NCBI RefSeq assembly: GCF_008704715.1
Contig: NZ_CP023689.1
Location: 7,378,001-7,442,000, forward strand
Direction: 5' to 3'
From: Streptomyces chartreusis
GTDB taxonomy: Bacteria; Actinomycetota; Actinomycetes; Streptomycetales; Streptomycetaceae
Length of the DNA: 64,000 nt
The notes below the pieces were generated by a model that saw only the letters and a list, made by a program, of their open reading frames with translations, was not told the DNA's origin and searched no databases. The position numbers were made by a program, and so were the translations under genes. Below, in pieces: positions 8,040 to 16,202 of the stretch. How positions within the stretch are numbered: position 1 is the first letter of the stretch; each line of letters starts with the position of its first letter.

Positions 8040-9539
8040 ATGACGAGCAGCACCGAGACCACCGCCACCACCCCGCAGGTTGCGGTCAACGACATCGGTA
8101 ACGAGGAAGCCTTCCTCGCCGCGATCGACGAGACGATCAAGTACTTCAACGACGGCGACATCGTCGACGGCGTCATCGTGAAGGTCGACCGGGACGAGGT
8201 CCTGCTCGACATCGGTTACAAGACCGAAGGTGTCATCCCGAGCCGCGAGCTCTCGATCAAGCACGACGTCGACCCCAACGAGGTCGTCGCCGTCGGTGAC
8301 GAGATCGAAGCCCTTGTTCTCCAGAAGGAGGACAAGGAAGGCCGCCTGATCCTCTCGAAGAAGCGCGCCCAGTACGAGCGTGCCTGGGGCACCATCGAGA
8401 AGATCAAGGAAGAGGACGGCATCGTCACCGGTACCGTCATCGAGGTCGTCAAGGGTGGTCTCATCCTCGACATCGGCCTCCGCGGCTTCCTCCCGGCCTC
8501 CCTGGTCGAGATGCGCCGTGTTCGCGACCTCCAGCCGTACGTCGGCAAGGAGCTCGAGGCCAAGATCATCGAGCTGGACAAGAACCGCAACAACGTGGTC
8601 CTGTCCCGCCGTGCCTGGCTGGAGCAGACCCAGTCCGAGGTCCGCCAGACGTTCCTCACGACCCTCCAGAAGGGTCAGGTCCGTTCCGGCGTCGTCTCCT
8701 CGATCGTCAACTTCGGTGCCTTCGTGGACCTGGGTGGCGTCGACGGTCTGGTCCACGTCTCCGAGCTGTCCTGGAAGCACATCGACCACCCGTCCGAGGT
8801 TGTCGAGGTCGGCCAGGAAGTCACCGTCGAGGTCCTCGACGTCGACATGGACCGCGAGCGTGTCTCCCTGTCGCTGAAGGCGACGCAGGAAGACCCGTGG
8901 CAGCAGTTCGCCCGCACCCACCAGATCGGCCAGGTCGTGCCCGGCAAGGTCACGAAGCTGGTTCCGTTCGGTGCGTTCGTCCGCGTGGACGAGGGCATCG
9001 AGGGTCTGGTCCACATCTCCGAGCTGGCCGAGCGCCACGTGGAGATCCCGGAGCAGGTCGTCCAGGTCAATGACGAGATCTTCGTCAAGGTCATCGACAT
9101 CGACCTCGAGCGCCGTCGCATCAGCCTCTCGCTGAAGCAGGCCAACGAGGCCTTCGGTGCCGACCCGGCGACGGTCGAGTTCGACCCGACCCTGTACGGC
9201 ATGGCCGCGTCGTACGACGACCAGGGCAACTACATCTACCCCGAGGGCTTCGACCCCGAGACCAACGACTGGCTCGAGGGCTTCGAGTCGCAGCGTGAGG
9301 TCTGGGAGAACCAGTACGCCGAGGCGCAGACCCGCTTCGAGCAGCACCAGCAGCAGGTCATCAAGAGCCGCGAGGCCGACGCTGCTGCCGCTGCCGAGGG
9401 TGGCGACAGCGCGGGTGCGGCTCCGGCCGCGTCCGGTGGCGGTTCGTACTCCTCCGAGGGCGCCGACAACAGCGGTGCGCTTGCCTCGGACGAGGCGCTT
9501 GCCGCGCTGCGGGAGAAGCTGGCGGGTGGGCAGAGCTGA
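8040..9539 (+). CDS. rpsA: 30S ribosomal protein S1
   Basis: A 499-residue S1 protein, the four-S1-domain form typical of actinobacteria (E. coli has six). The OB-fold S1 repeats lie at about residues 34-104, 120-187, 205-275 and 290-362; each shows the pattern of a KVxxxVxxGAFV- or DIGxxGFxP-like strand, and repeats 3 and 4 have the classic VHVSELSWKHIDHP and VHISELAERHVEIP. The tail is low-complexity Ala/Gly/Ser ending in an EALAALREKL helix. S1 unfolds mRNA on the 30S subunit and aids initiation. The codon use is visibly more T-ending (GGT, GTT) than in its neighbours, as in highly expressed genes. It has its own promoter and terminator. Confidence 0.97.
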   Translation: MTSSTETTATTPQVAVNDIGNEEAFLAAIDETIKYFNDGDIVDGVIVKVDRDEVLLDIGYKTEGVIPSRELSIKHDVDPNEVVAVGDEIEALVLQKEDKEGRLILSKKRAQYERAWGTIEKIKEEDGIVTGTVIEVVKGGLILDIGLRGFLPASLVEMRRVRDLQPYVGKELEAKIIELDKNRNNVVLSRRAWLEQTQSEVRQTFLTTLQKGQVRSGVVSSIVNFGAFVDLGGVDGLVHVSELSWKHIDHPSEVVEVGQEVTVEVLDVDMDRERVSLSLKATQEDPWQQFARTHQIGQVVPGKVTKLVPFGAFVRVDEGIEGLVHISELAERHVEIPEQVVQVNDEIFVKVIDIDLERRRISLSLKQANEAFGADPATVEFDPTLYGMAASYDDQGNYIYPEGFDPETNDWLEGFESQREVWENQYAEAQTRFEQHQQQVIKSREADAAAAAEGGDSAGAAPAASGGGSYSSEGADNSGALASDEALAALREKLAGGQS

Positions 9540-9567
9540 ACGCCTGCCGCTGAGGCTTAGCCTTTGA

Positions 9568-9603
9568 CTGAGGGGCCGCACCTTTCGAGGTGCGGCCCCT
9601 CAG
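9568..9603 (+). terminator. rpsA terminator
   Basis: A perfect 16-bp stem CTGAGGGGCCGCACCT with loop TTCG (a stable UUCG-type tetraloop in RNA), starting 28 bases after the rpsA stop. Confidence 0.9.
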
Positions 9604-9643
9604 CTGTTTCCGGTCGTTGTCCGGCCGCGGGCGGGTGGGGGCC

Positions 9644-9670
9644 GTTCGCGCAGTTCCCCGCGCCCCTGAA
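9644..9670 (+). repeat. Dispersed Streptomyces intergenic repeat
   Basis: Contains GCGCAGTTCCCCGCGCCCCT, which recurs twice as an inverted pair at 13763-13831. Here it is a single arm with no nearby complement. Confidence 0.6.
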
Positions 9671-9778
9671 AACTGGCGGTGTTGCCGCCCGCCTTCTCAT
9701 GATCTTGGCCTCCTCCTCCGGGAATGCCGCCGCCCGTAAGGGTGTTGTCACGTATGGACACGAGGAGGAGCGGTCACA

Positions 9779-10717
9779 GTGCTTGATCCGCAGGGTTTGT
9801 ACGCATGGGAGCCGAAGGGCCTCGCCGTGGTGGACATGGCGCTCGCCCAGGAGTCGGCCGGTCTTGTCATGCTCTACCACTTCGACGGATACATCGACGC
9901 GGGTGAGACCGGCGACCAGATCGTCGACGGACTCCTCGACTCACTGCCTCACCAGGTCGTCGCCCGATTCGACCACGACCGGCTGGTGGACTACCGCGCC
10001 CGCCGGCCGCTGCTGACGTTCAAGCGCGACCGCTGGGCTGACTACGAGGTGCCCTCCATCGAGGTACGACTCGTCCAGGACGCCACCGGAGCCCCCTTCC
10101 TGCTGCTGTCCGGGCCCGAGCCGGACGTGGAGTGGGAGCGCTTCGCCGCCGCGGTCAAGGAGATCGTGGAACGGCTCGGGGTGCGCCTGTCGGTGAACTT
10201 CCACGGCATCCCCATGGGCGTCCCGCACACCCGCCCGGTCGGCCTCACCCCGCACGGCAACCGCACCGACCTCGTCCCGGGCCACAGCAGCCCCTTCGAC
10301 GAGGCGCAGGTGCCCGGCAGCGCCGAGTCCCTCATCGAGTACCGGCTCATGGAAGCCGGGCACGACGTGCTGGGCGTCGCCGCGCACGTGCCGCACTACA
10401 TCGCCCGCTCCCCGTACCCGGACGCCGCCCTGACCGTCCTGGAGGCCGTCACCGCGGCCACCGGACTGGTGCTGCCGGGCATCGCGCACTCCCTGCGCAC
10501 CGACGCCCACCGCACACAGAACGAGATCGACCGCCAGATCCGCGAGGGCGACGAGGAGCTCACCAACCTCGTCGAGGGCCTGGAGCACCAGTACGACGCC
10601 GTCGCCGGCGCCGAGAGCCGCGGCAACATGCTCGCCGAGCCGGTGGACATCCCGTCCGCGGACGAGATCGGCCGGGAGTTCGAGCGGTTCCTGGCCGAGC
10701 GCGAGGGCGACGGCTGA
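9779..10717 (+). CDS. PAC2 family protein
   Basis: A 312-residue protein of the PAC2 family, named after a eukaryotic proteasome-assembly chaperone. Actinobacteria possess a 20S proteasome, so a role near it is suggestive, but bacterial PAC2 proteins have no proven function. Visible features: the family core VMLYHFDGYIDAGETGDQIV (about residues 31-50), FLLLSGPEPDVEWERF, the GIPMGVPHTRP loop and GVAAHVPHYIARSPYP. The GTG start at 9779 follows GAGGAGGAG. It is monocistronic in appearance, with 69 bases before the coaE start. Confidence 0.88.
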   Translation: MLDPQGLYAWEPKGLAVVDMALAQESAGLVMLYHFDGYIDAGETGDQIVDGLLDSLPHQVVARFDHDRLVDYRARRPLLTFKRDRWADYEVPSIEVRLVQDATGAPFLLLSGPEPDVEWERFAAAVKEIVERLGVRLSVNFHGIPMGVPHTRPVGLTPHGNRTDLVPGHSSPFDEAQVPGSAESLIEYRLMEAGHDVLGVAAHVPHYIARSPYPDAALTVLEAVTAATGLVLPGIAHSLRTDAHRTQNEIDRQIREGDEELTNLVEGLEHQYDAVAGAESRGNMLAEPVDIPSADEIGREFERFLAEREGDG

Positions 10718-10773
10718 GCGGACGGCCGGCGGCGAGGACCGGTCCTGCCCGGTGCGCGGTCAGTGGCAGGACC

Positions 10774-10779
10774 TAAGCT
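10774..10779 (+). promoter_or_regulatory. -10 element TAAGCT of coaE (leaderless)
   Basis: TANNNT hexamer ending seven bases before the ATG; there is no good Shine-Dalgarno sequence at normal spacing, predicting a leaderless mRNA. Confidence 0.6.
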
Positions 10780-10786
10780 GTCGGTC

Positions 10787-11422
10787 ATGCTGAAGGTGGG
10801 CCTGACCGGCGGTATCGGCGCCGGTAAGAGCGAGGTGTCACGGCTGCTCGTGGAACACGGGGCCGTGCTGATCGACGCGGACCGGATCGCCCGGGAGGTC
10901 GTCGCGCCCGGCACCCCCGGTCTCGCCGCCGTCGTGGAGGCGTTCGGCGAGGACGTGCTCGCCGCGGACGGCAGCCTGGACCGGCCGAAACTCGGCTCGA
11001 TCGTCTTCGCGGACGCAGAGCGGCTCGGCGTGCTCAACTCGATCGTGCACCCCCTGGTCGGCGCCCGCTCCCGCGAGCTGGAGGAAGCCGCCGCCGAGGA
11101 CGCGGTCGTCGTCCACGACGTCCCGCTCCTCACGGAGAACGGCCTGGCGGCGCTGTACGACCTCGTGGTCGTCGTGGACACCGCCCCGGACACCCAGCTC
11201 GACCGCCTGGTCCGGCTGCGCGGCATGACCGAGGAGGACGCACGCGCGCGCATGGCCGCGCAGGCGACGCGTGAACAGCGCCTGGAGATCGCGGACATCG
11301 TCATCGACAACGACGTACCACTTGAGGAGCTTCAGCGGCGCGTGAAGGACGTATGGGACGAGCTCGTGCGGCGGGCGCACGGGGCCCAGGAGGACCCGTC
11401 GTCCCGCTCGGCACAGGAATAG
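10787..11422 (+). CDS. coaE: Dephospho-CoA kinase
   Basis: A 211-residue enzyme that phosphorylates dephospho-CoA at the ribose 3' hydroxyl, the last step of coenzyme A synthesis. The P-loop GGIGAGKS is at residues 8-15, followed by DADRIAREVVAPGTPG (substrate site) and VVHDVPLLTENGL, all diagnostic of CoaE. The length is typical. The ATG start at 10787 places the P-loop at the normal distance; the longer frame to 10763 adds nothing conserved. Transcription is probably leaderless from the TAAGCT element. A TPR gene follows after 50 bases. Confidence 0.95.
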   Translation: MLKVGLTGGIGAGKSEVSRLLVEHGAVLIDADRIAREVVAPGTPGLAAVVEAFGEDVLAADGSLDRPKLGSIVFADAERLGVLNSIVHPLVGARSRELEEAAAEDAVVVHDVPLLTENGLAALYDLVVVVDTAPDTQLDRLVRLRGMTEEDARARMAAQATREQRLEIADIVIDNDVPLEELQRRVKDVWDELVRRAHGAQEDPSSRSAQE

Positions 11423-11472
11423 CCCTGCCGCGTTCGCGCGTTGAACCCTCGCAGTGAGGGAAGGACTCTGCC

Positions 11473-11853
11473 GTGCCCGAGACCAGCGGTTCGACCGGAC
11501 GTACTCCGGAGACGCATGTCATCGACTTCCGCGCCGCCGAGCAACTGCTCGCCGCGCGGGACCCGCGGGGTGCGGTGAAGCTGCTCGACGAGGTCATCGC
11601 CGCCCACCCGGAGAACACCGCCGCCCGGCTGCTGCGGGCGCGTGCCTTCTTCGCCGCCGCGCAACTGCGGCCCGCCGAGCTGGAGTTCACGATCGTCCTG
11701 GAGCGCGAACCGGACAACGCGTTCGCACACTTCGCACTCGCCCGCACCTACGAGCGCCAGGGCCGGGCCGGCCAGGCCAAGCGGCACTTCCGGCTGGCGG
11801 CCGCGCTCGACCCGAACCCGCAGTACCTGAAGGCGGCGCGGTTCGACGCGTGA
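11473..11853 (+). CDS. Small tetratricopeptide-repeat protein
   Basis: A 126-residue protein built of about three TPR helix pairs: DFRAAEQLLAARDPRGAVKLL, NTAARLLRARAFFAAAQLRPAE and NAFAHFALARTYERQGRAG, with the canonical Ala/Gly positions at helix contacts. TPRs mediate protein-protein contacts; the partner is unknown. The GTG start at 11473 has GGAAGGA upstream. It lies directly downstream of coaE in the same orientation, a pairing I associate with Streptomyces chromosomes, and may be cotranscribed. Confidence 0.85.
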   Translation: MPETSGSTGRTPETHVIDFRAAEQLLAARDPRGAVKLLDEVIAAHPENTAARLLRARAFFAAAQLRPAELEFTIVLEREPDNAFAHFALARTYERQGRAGQAKRHFRLAAALDPNPQYLKAARFDA

Positions 11854-11898
11854 GCGACGGCTCCCGGCGCGGCCGGGGGCGTAGCCTCTCCGGCCGGT

Positions 11899-12237
11899 CT
11901 ACGGCGGCGGGCGGTCCGGGTGCCTCTGCGTCGGCGGCGCAGGAGGGGTCCCGGGCGGTTGCCGGGGCGGGCGGTAGGGGCGGTCCTCGGGCGGGAGGTA
12001 CGGCGGCACGTCGCGGCCCGGCTGGTAGTGGGGCCCCTGGCGGATGTGCCGCAGGATCATGGTCATGTCGATCGTGATCACCAGCCACAGCACGCCGCAG
12101 GCCGCGGCCCAGCCGGGGCGTCCCGCCAGGGCGAACGCGGCGGTGCCGAAGATCGCCCAGAGCACACCCCACACGCACAGCCAGAAACGGACCCGCAGTG
12201 CACTGCGTGCCGTCGTAGGCTCACTGCCTGTACGCAT
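11899..12237 (-). CDS. DUF6343 family membrane protein
   Basis: A 112-residue protein: MRTGSEPTTARSALRVRF, two transmembrane helices (about residues 18-40 and 42-62), then a Pro-rich cytoplasmic tail with PYLPPEDRPYRPPR. This matches the DUF6343 family of Streptomyces, function unknown. The ATG start at 12237 is preceded by AAGGAGTGG. It is divergent from the acyltransferase-domain gene, with only 54 bases between the two start codons, so the promoters must overlap. Confidence 0.75.
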   Translation of the reverse strand: MRTGSEPTTARSALRVRFWLCVWGVLWAIFGTAAFALAGRPGWAAACGVLWLVITIDMTMILRHIRQGPHYQPGRDVPPYLPPEDRPYRPPRQPPGTPPAPPTQRHPDRPPP

Positions 12238-12291
12238 CGGATCACCACTCCTTCTTGAAACGTACTCCTCGTTCTTGCCGCAGGGGGCTCA

Positions 12292-13203
12292 GTGCTGCCG
12301 GACACCGATGAACTCGCAGAAGTGCTGCTCGACCTTTCCGTACCTCATGAGGACGTCAACGACCTCGTACGGATGGGCCGCCGGGTGACGGACGACCCGG
12401 AGCTGCGGGGATTCCTGGAGCGGTCCGTCGACGAGCTCGTCCGGGGGATGGGCGAGGTCGGCGGCCCGGTCGACCTGCCCGACCTCGACTGGGCCTCGGG
12501 CCCCCTGCAGCGCTGCTTCTCCGTGTACGTGTTCGTCGCCGCGCTGCCGCACACCCGCGCCTACCACCGCGAGCGCGGCATTCCGGCCGACGTCTCCCGG
12601 CACACCCTCGCCGACCTCGGGCGGAACATGGCCGTGCACCGCAGGCGGCACGGCCGGGCGGGCGTGCAGGCGCCGTGGTGGCTCATCCATCACTTCCGCG
12701 GCGAGCTGTACCAGCTGGGCCGGTTGCAGTTCGAGCGGGCACGCCTCGGGCAGCGCGCCGGGACGCGGCTCGCGGCGGCGGGCATCGACGTGGGCCCTGA
12801 CTCGCTCTGCCTCAATGTGCACATACCCGACTTCCGCGGCCCGATGTCCCCCTCGGCGGTGGACCGTTCGCTGGCGCTGGCCCGGGAGTTCTTCGCTCTG
12901 CACTTCCCGCTGGAGCGGTACCGGGTGGCGACCTGTCACTCCTGGCTGCTGGACGACCAGCTCAGGAAGTACCTTCCCGGCGACTCCAACATCGTCCGCT
13001 TCCAGGAGCGGTTCCGCATCGCCCGCGAGGACCGGGAACCGGCCGACACCGAGCCCGTGCAATTCGTCTTCGGCGACCCGGAGTTGCCGATCGAGAGCCT
13101 GCCGCGCGGCACGGCCGTGGAGCGGGCCGTCGGGGACCATCTGCGGGCGGGCGGACACTGGTACATCGGGCACGGGTGGCTGCCGTTCGAGAAGAACGGC
13201 TGA
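12292..13203 (+). CDS. Acyltransferase domain-containing protein (GNAT-like two-domain)
   Basis: A 303-residue protein resembling the actinobacterial N-acyltransferase family that joins an N-terminal helical domain to a GNAT-like C-terminal domain. Supporting stretches are WASGPLQRCFSVYVFVAALP, VSRHTLADLGRNMAVHRR, the FRGELYQLGRLQFER segment, and YRVATCHSWLLDDQLRKYLP. The substrate is unknown. Start GTG 12292 follows AGGGGG. The closing motif HWYIGHGWLPFE is typical of the family. No pathway genes are adjacent. Confidence 0.75.
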   Translation: MLPDTDELAEVLLDLSVPHEDVNDLVRMGRRVTDDPELRGFLERSVDELVRGMGEVGGPVDLPDLDWASGPLQRCFSVYVFVAALPHTRAYHRERGIPADVSRHTLADLGRNMAVHRRRHGRAGVQAPWWLIHHFRGELYQLGRLQFERARLGQRAGTRLAAAGIDVGPDSLCLNVHIPDFRGPMSPSAVDRSLALAREFFALHFPLERYRVATCHSWLLDDQLRKYLPGDSNIVRFQERFRIAREDREPADTEPVQFVFGDPELPIESLPRGTAVERAVGDHLRAGGHWYIGHGWLPFEKNG

Positions 13204-13291
13204 AATTCCGTTCGTACGCCGATGAGTTCGGGAGCGAGTGCCGGTCTACCCCTGTGACAGCACCACGGACCGCTGAACACAGGAGAACCTG

Positions 13292-13747
13292 ATGTCCGAG
13301 ACCACCGCCTCCGTCGCCACCGGCAACTCCCGCACCGTCATCGCCGAGTCCGCGACCCCGCGCGGCCGCCGCGCCCGGATCGCCCTGCGCGGCCTCCAGA
13401 TCCTGCTCGCCCTCTTCTACGCGATCGCCAGCGCGCTGCCCAAGCTGATCGCGCACCCCTCGGCCGCCGAGGGCTTCGACGAGCTCGGCTGGGGCAGCGC
13501 CGGGATGTACACCATCGGCGCGCTCGAACTGGCCGGTGCGATCGCGCTGTTGATCCCGGTGCTCCAGTCGGTGGCGGCGATGGCGCTGAGCGCGCTGATG
13601 GTCGGCGCGTTCATCGTCACGATCACCGCCTTCGGCGGCGAGAACGCGGCGACACCGCTCATCCTCATCGTGCCGCTCGCCCTGATCGCCTGGGCCCGGC
13701 GCAGTTCGAACGCGGATCTGCTGCGGCTGGTGCGACGACGCGCGTGA
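13292..13747 (+). CDS. DoxX family membrane protein
   Basis: A 151-residue protein with a hydrophilic N-terminus of about 30 residues and four transmembrane helices, matching the DoxX-like fold: GLQILLALFYAIASALPKL, a GMYTIGALELAGAIALLIP helix, and two more. DoxX proteins are linked to redox or quinone chemistry in membranes, but this subgroup is uncharacterised. ATG 13292 has CAGGAGAA upstream. It ends 16 bases before a large hairpin shared with the convergent S4 gene. Confidence 0.85.
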   Translation: MSETTASVATGNSRTVIAESATPRGRRARIALRGLQILLALFYAIASALPKLIAHPSAAEGFDELGWGSAGMYTIGALELAGAIALLIPVLQSVAAMALSALMVGAFIVTITAFGGENAATPLILIVPLALIAWARRSSNADLLRLVRRRA

Positions 13748-13762
13748 GCCGATGGGTGCCGC

Positions 13763-13831
13763 TCGCGCAGTTCCCCGCGCCCCTGGAACGGTGGTCCTCA
13801 GGCCACCCCAGGGGCGCGGGGAACTGCGCGA
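13763..13831. terminator. Large bidirectional hairpin made of the dispersed repeat in inverted orientation
   Basis: A perfect 24-bp stem (13763-13786 with 13808-13831) carries GCGCAGTTCCCCGCGCCCCT and its complement; the 21-base loop can form a further GGTGG/CCACC stem. It sits between the convergent doxX-like and S4 genes. Confidence 0.8.
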
Positions 13832-13859
13832 TCAGCCACTTGCTCTCCGGCGGCGCACG

Positions 13860-14420
13860 TCAGTGTTCGCGCGGCCGTCCCGCGCTGCCGCCCATCAGTC
13901 CGCGCAGGCGTTCCATGTCGCGGCGGTCCCGCTTGGTGGGGCGGCCGGTGCCGCGGTCGCGGATGCCGGCCGGGGCGACGGCCTCGCGCGGCGGCGGAGG
14001 GGGCGAGTTGTCGACGTAGCACTGGGCCGCGACCGGGGCGCCGACCCGCTTGCGGATGAGGCGCTTGACGACGACGATCCGCTCCCGGTTCTCATGACGC
14101 ACCCGCACCTCGTCGCCGATGCGCAGGGTGTGCGACGGCTTCACGTTCTGGCCGTTCACACGCACGTGGCCGCCCTTGCAGGCGGTGGCGCCCATGGAAC
14201 GGGTCTTCACCAGGCGTACGGCCCAGATCCAGCTGTCGACGCGCACGGACTCGCCGTTCTGCACACCGGCGGCCTCGGCGGCGGCCACGGCGTCGGCGAT
14301 CTTCGGGTCGACGGGCTGCTCGGCGGCCGGCGTCTCGGCGGGCTGCCCGGCGCTCGCCGCGTCCGCGGGCTGTCCCTCGGCCGTGTCGCCGCCCCGTTGC
14401 TCGTCATCCTCGACTGCCAT
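13860..14420 (-). CDS. S4-domain RNA-binding protein (Hsp15-like)
   Basis: A 186-residue protein. An acidic, Ala/Gly/Pro-rich N-terminal extension (about residues 1-58) precedes the S4 domain (about 60-115): VRVDSWIWAVRLVKTRS, GGHVRVNGQNVKPSHTLRIGDEVRV. This resembles Hsp15, which binds stalled 50S subunits carrying peptidyl-tRNA in E. coli; the role here is inferred. The C-terminus is strongly basic (RPTKRDRRDMERLR). A TAAGGT -10 element six bases before the ATG predicts a leaderless mRNA. It diverges from the uracil-DNA glycosylase gene with 50 bases between start codons. Confidence 0.85.
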   Translation of the reverse strand: MAVEDDEQRGGDTAEGQPADAASAGQPAETPAAEQPVDPKIADAVAAAEAAGVQNGESVRVDSWIWAVRLVKTRSMGATACKGGHVRVNGQNVKPSHTLRIGDEVRVRHENRERIVVVKRLIRKRVGAPVAAQCYVDNSPPPPPREAVAPAGIRDRGTGRPTKRDRRDMERLRGLMGGSAGRPREH

Positions 14421-14426
14421 GCCTCG

Positions 14427-14432
14427 ACCTTA
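14427..14432 (-). promoter_or_regulatory. -10 element TAAGGT of the S4 gene (leaderless)
   Basis: On the minus strand TAAGGT ends six bases before the ATG at 14420. Confidence 0.55.
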
Positions 14433-14458
14433 GTCGCCGCGGGGAGCAGGCAAGGCCG

Positions 14459-14464
14459 TACGGT
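14459..14464 (+). promoter_or_regulatory. -10 element TACGGT of the glycosylase gene (leaderless)
   Basis: TACGGT ends six bases before the GTG at 14471. Confidence 0.55.
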
Positions 14465-14470
14465 GGAGCC

Positions 14471-15187
14471 GTGGACGCCCTCGACGATCTCGACCTGCGG
14501 GTTTCGGGCTGCCGGGCCTGTCCGCGGCTGGTCGACTGGCGGGAGGAGGTGGCCCGCACCAAGCGCGCCGCCTTCGCCGACCAGACGTACTGGGGCCGAC
14601 CCGTGCCCGGCTTCGGACCGCCCGACGCCCGGCTGCTGATCATCGGGCTCGCACCGGCGGCGCACGGCGGCAACCGCACCGGCCGGATGTTCACCGGCGA
14701 CCGCTCCGGTGACGTGCTGTACCAGGCCCTGTACGACGTCGGACTCGCCTCGCAGCCCACGTCGGTCGCCGTCGACGACGGCCTGGAGCTGTACGGCGTC
14801 CGCGTGACCGCCCCCGTGCACTGCGCCCCGCCCGACAACAAGCCCACCCCCGGCGAGCGGGAGACGTGCCGGCCCTGGCTGGTGCAGGAGCTGATGCTGC
14901 TGCGGCCGACGGTCCGGGCGGTCGTCGTACTGGGCGGCTTCGGCTGGCAGGCGACGCTGCCGGCGCTGGCGGAGGCGGGGTGGCTGGTGCCCCGGCCGCG
15001 GCCCGCGTTCGGGCACGGGGTCCGGATCGGGATCGACGGGTCCGTCGGGGGCGGCGGGCCGGAGGGGCTGGAGCTCTTCGGGTGCTTCCACGTCAGTCAG
15101 CGCAACACCTTCACCGGGAAACTCACGCCCGCGATGCTGCGGGAGGTGCTGAGTACGGCGGCTCGGGCGGCGGGGCTCGGAAAGTGA
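14471..15187 (+). CDS. Fe-S uracil-DNA glycosylase, family 5 (UdgB) type
   Basis: A 238-residue base-excision repair enzyme that removes uracil from DNA. The active-site motif GLAPAAHGGNRTGRMFTGDRSG matches family 5, which has Ala where family 4 has Glu/Asp. The second motif is FHVSQRNTFTGKLT. Four cysteines suited to a 4Fe-4S cluster are visible: C14 and C17 (GCRACPRL) and two around VHCAPPDNKPTPGERETC. The GTG start at 14471 places the first CxxC at its usual N-terminal position. Probably leaderless. It is followed after 37 bases by a proline iminopeptidase gene with its own promoter. Confidence 0.9.
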   Translation: MDALDDLDLRVSGCRACPRLVDWREEVARTKRAAFADQTYWGRPVPGFGPPDARLLIIGLAPAAHGGNRTGRMFTGDRSGDVLYQALYDVGLASQPTSVAVDDGLELYGVRVTAPVHCAPPDNKPTPGERETCRPWLVQELMLLRPTVRAVVVLGGFGWQATLPALAEAGWLVPRPRPAFGHGVRIGIDGSVGGGGPEGLELFGCFHVSQRNTFTGKLTPAMLREVLSTAARAAGLGK

Positions 15188-15212
15188 GGGGACGCCGTCG
15201 CCGCAGGGACGA

Positions 15213-15218
15213 TACGTT
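15213..15218 (+). promoter_or_regulatory. -10 element TACGTT of the iminopeptidase gene (leaderless)
   Basis: TACGTT ends six bases before the ATG at 15225. Confidence 0.55.
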
Positions 15219-15224
15219 GCCCGG

Positions 15225-16202
15225 ATGGGCCTGTATCCGCAGATCGAACCGTACGACCACGGCCTGCTCGACGTCGGCGACGGCAACCGCGTCCACTGGG
15301 AGACCTGCGGAAACCCCCGGGGCAAGCCCGCACTCGTGCTGCACGGCGGGCCCGGGTCCGGCTGCACCCCCTACTTCCGGCGGCTGTTCGACCCCGCGGT
15401 GTACCGGATCGTGCTGCTGGACCAGCGCGGGTGCGGGCGCTCGACACCGCACGCGAGCGCGTACGGGACGGACATGAGCGTCAATACGACCGCTCATCTC
15501 ATCGCAGACCTGGAGCTGCTGCGGCGGCACCTGGGGATCGGGCGGTGGCTGGTGTGGGGCGTGTCGTGGGGGTCGGTGCTGGGGCTGCGGTACGCGCAGA
15601 CGCATCCTGCGGTGGTGTCCGAGCTGGTGCTGACGGGGGTCACGACCGGGTCGGACGCCGAAGTCGCCCTGCTGACCCGGGGGTTGGGGCGGATCTTCCC
15701 GGAGGCGTTCGAGCGGTTCACGGGCGGGCTGCCGGCCGCTGAGCGGGACGGGGACCTGGCGGCCGCCTACAACAGGCTCATCGAGTCGTCCGACCCCGAG
15801 GTGCGGGCACGGGCGGCGCGGGCCTGGACGGACTGGGAGACGGCGATCGTCCCCGCGCCGCCGCGCTCGGTGGAGCGGTTCGAGGACCCGGGGTTCCGCA
15901 TGGGCTTCGCCCGGACCGTGACGCACTACTGGGGCAACGGGCACTTCCTCGGCGAGGGCGGTGGCGAAGCCGGTCGTGGTGAGGGTGTCGTGCTGCGGGA
16001 CGCGCCTCTGCTGAAGGGCATTCCGGGCACGCTGGTGCAGGGCAGCCTCGACTTCGGGAACCTGCTGGGCATCGTGTGGCGCCTCCATCACGCCTGGCCA
16101 GGCAGTGAGTTGGTGGTCGTCGACGAGGCGGGGCACGACGCCGGGGCGCCGGGGGTGGCGGAGGCGCTGGTGGCGGCGACGGACAAGTACGCGCGGCGCT
16201 AG
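15225..16202 (+). CDS. pip: Proline iminopeptidase (alpha/beta hydrolase, S33)
   Basis: A 325-residue cytoplasmic enzyme that removes N-terminal proline from peptides. Diagnostic features: the oxyanion motif HGGPGSG near residue 43, LLDQRGCGRS, the nucleophile elbow GVSWGSVLGL (the family usually has GGSWGS), the FARTVTHYWGNGHFL lid segment and the C-terminal catalytic Asp and His (QGSLDF, DEAGHDAG). The family motif normally reads GRYD where this has GSLD, so specificity may be shifted. Its stop overlaps the convergent GntR gene by four bases. Confidence 0.87.
   Translation: MGLYPQIEPYDHGLLDVGDGNRVHWETCGNPRGKPALVLHGGPGSGCTPYFRRLFDPAVYRIVLLDQRGCGRSTPHASAYGTDMSVNTTAHLIADLELLRRHLGIGRWLVWGVSWGSVLGLRYAQTHPAVVSELVLTGVTTGSDAEVALLTRGLGRIFPEAFERFTGGLPAAERDGDLAAAYNRLIESSDPEVRARAARAWTDWETAIVPAPPRSVERFEDPGFRMGFARTVTHYWGNGHFLGEGGGEAGRGEGVVLRDAPLLKGIPGTLVQGSLDFGNLLGIVWRLHHAWPGSELVVVDEAGHDAGAPGVAEALVAATDKYARR

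Noticed and set aside
8004..9581. Long open frame (525 codons) antisense to rpsA
   Set aside because: It mirrors the biased codons of rpsA; there is no ribosome-binding site and the composition (Leu/Val/Asp-rich) is a shadow of the sense gene.
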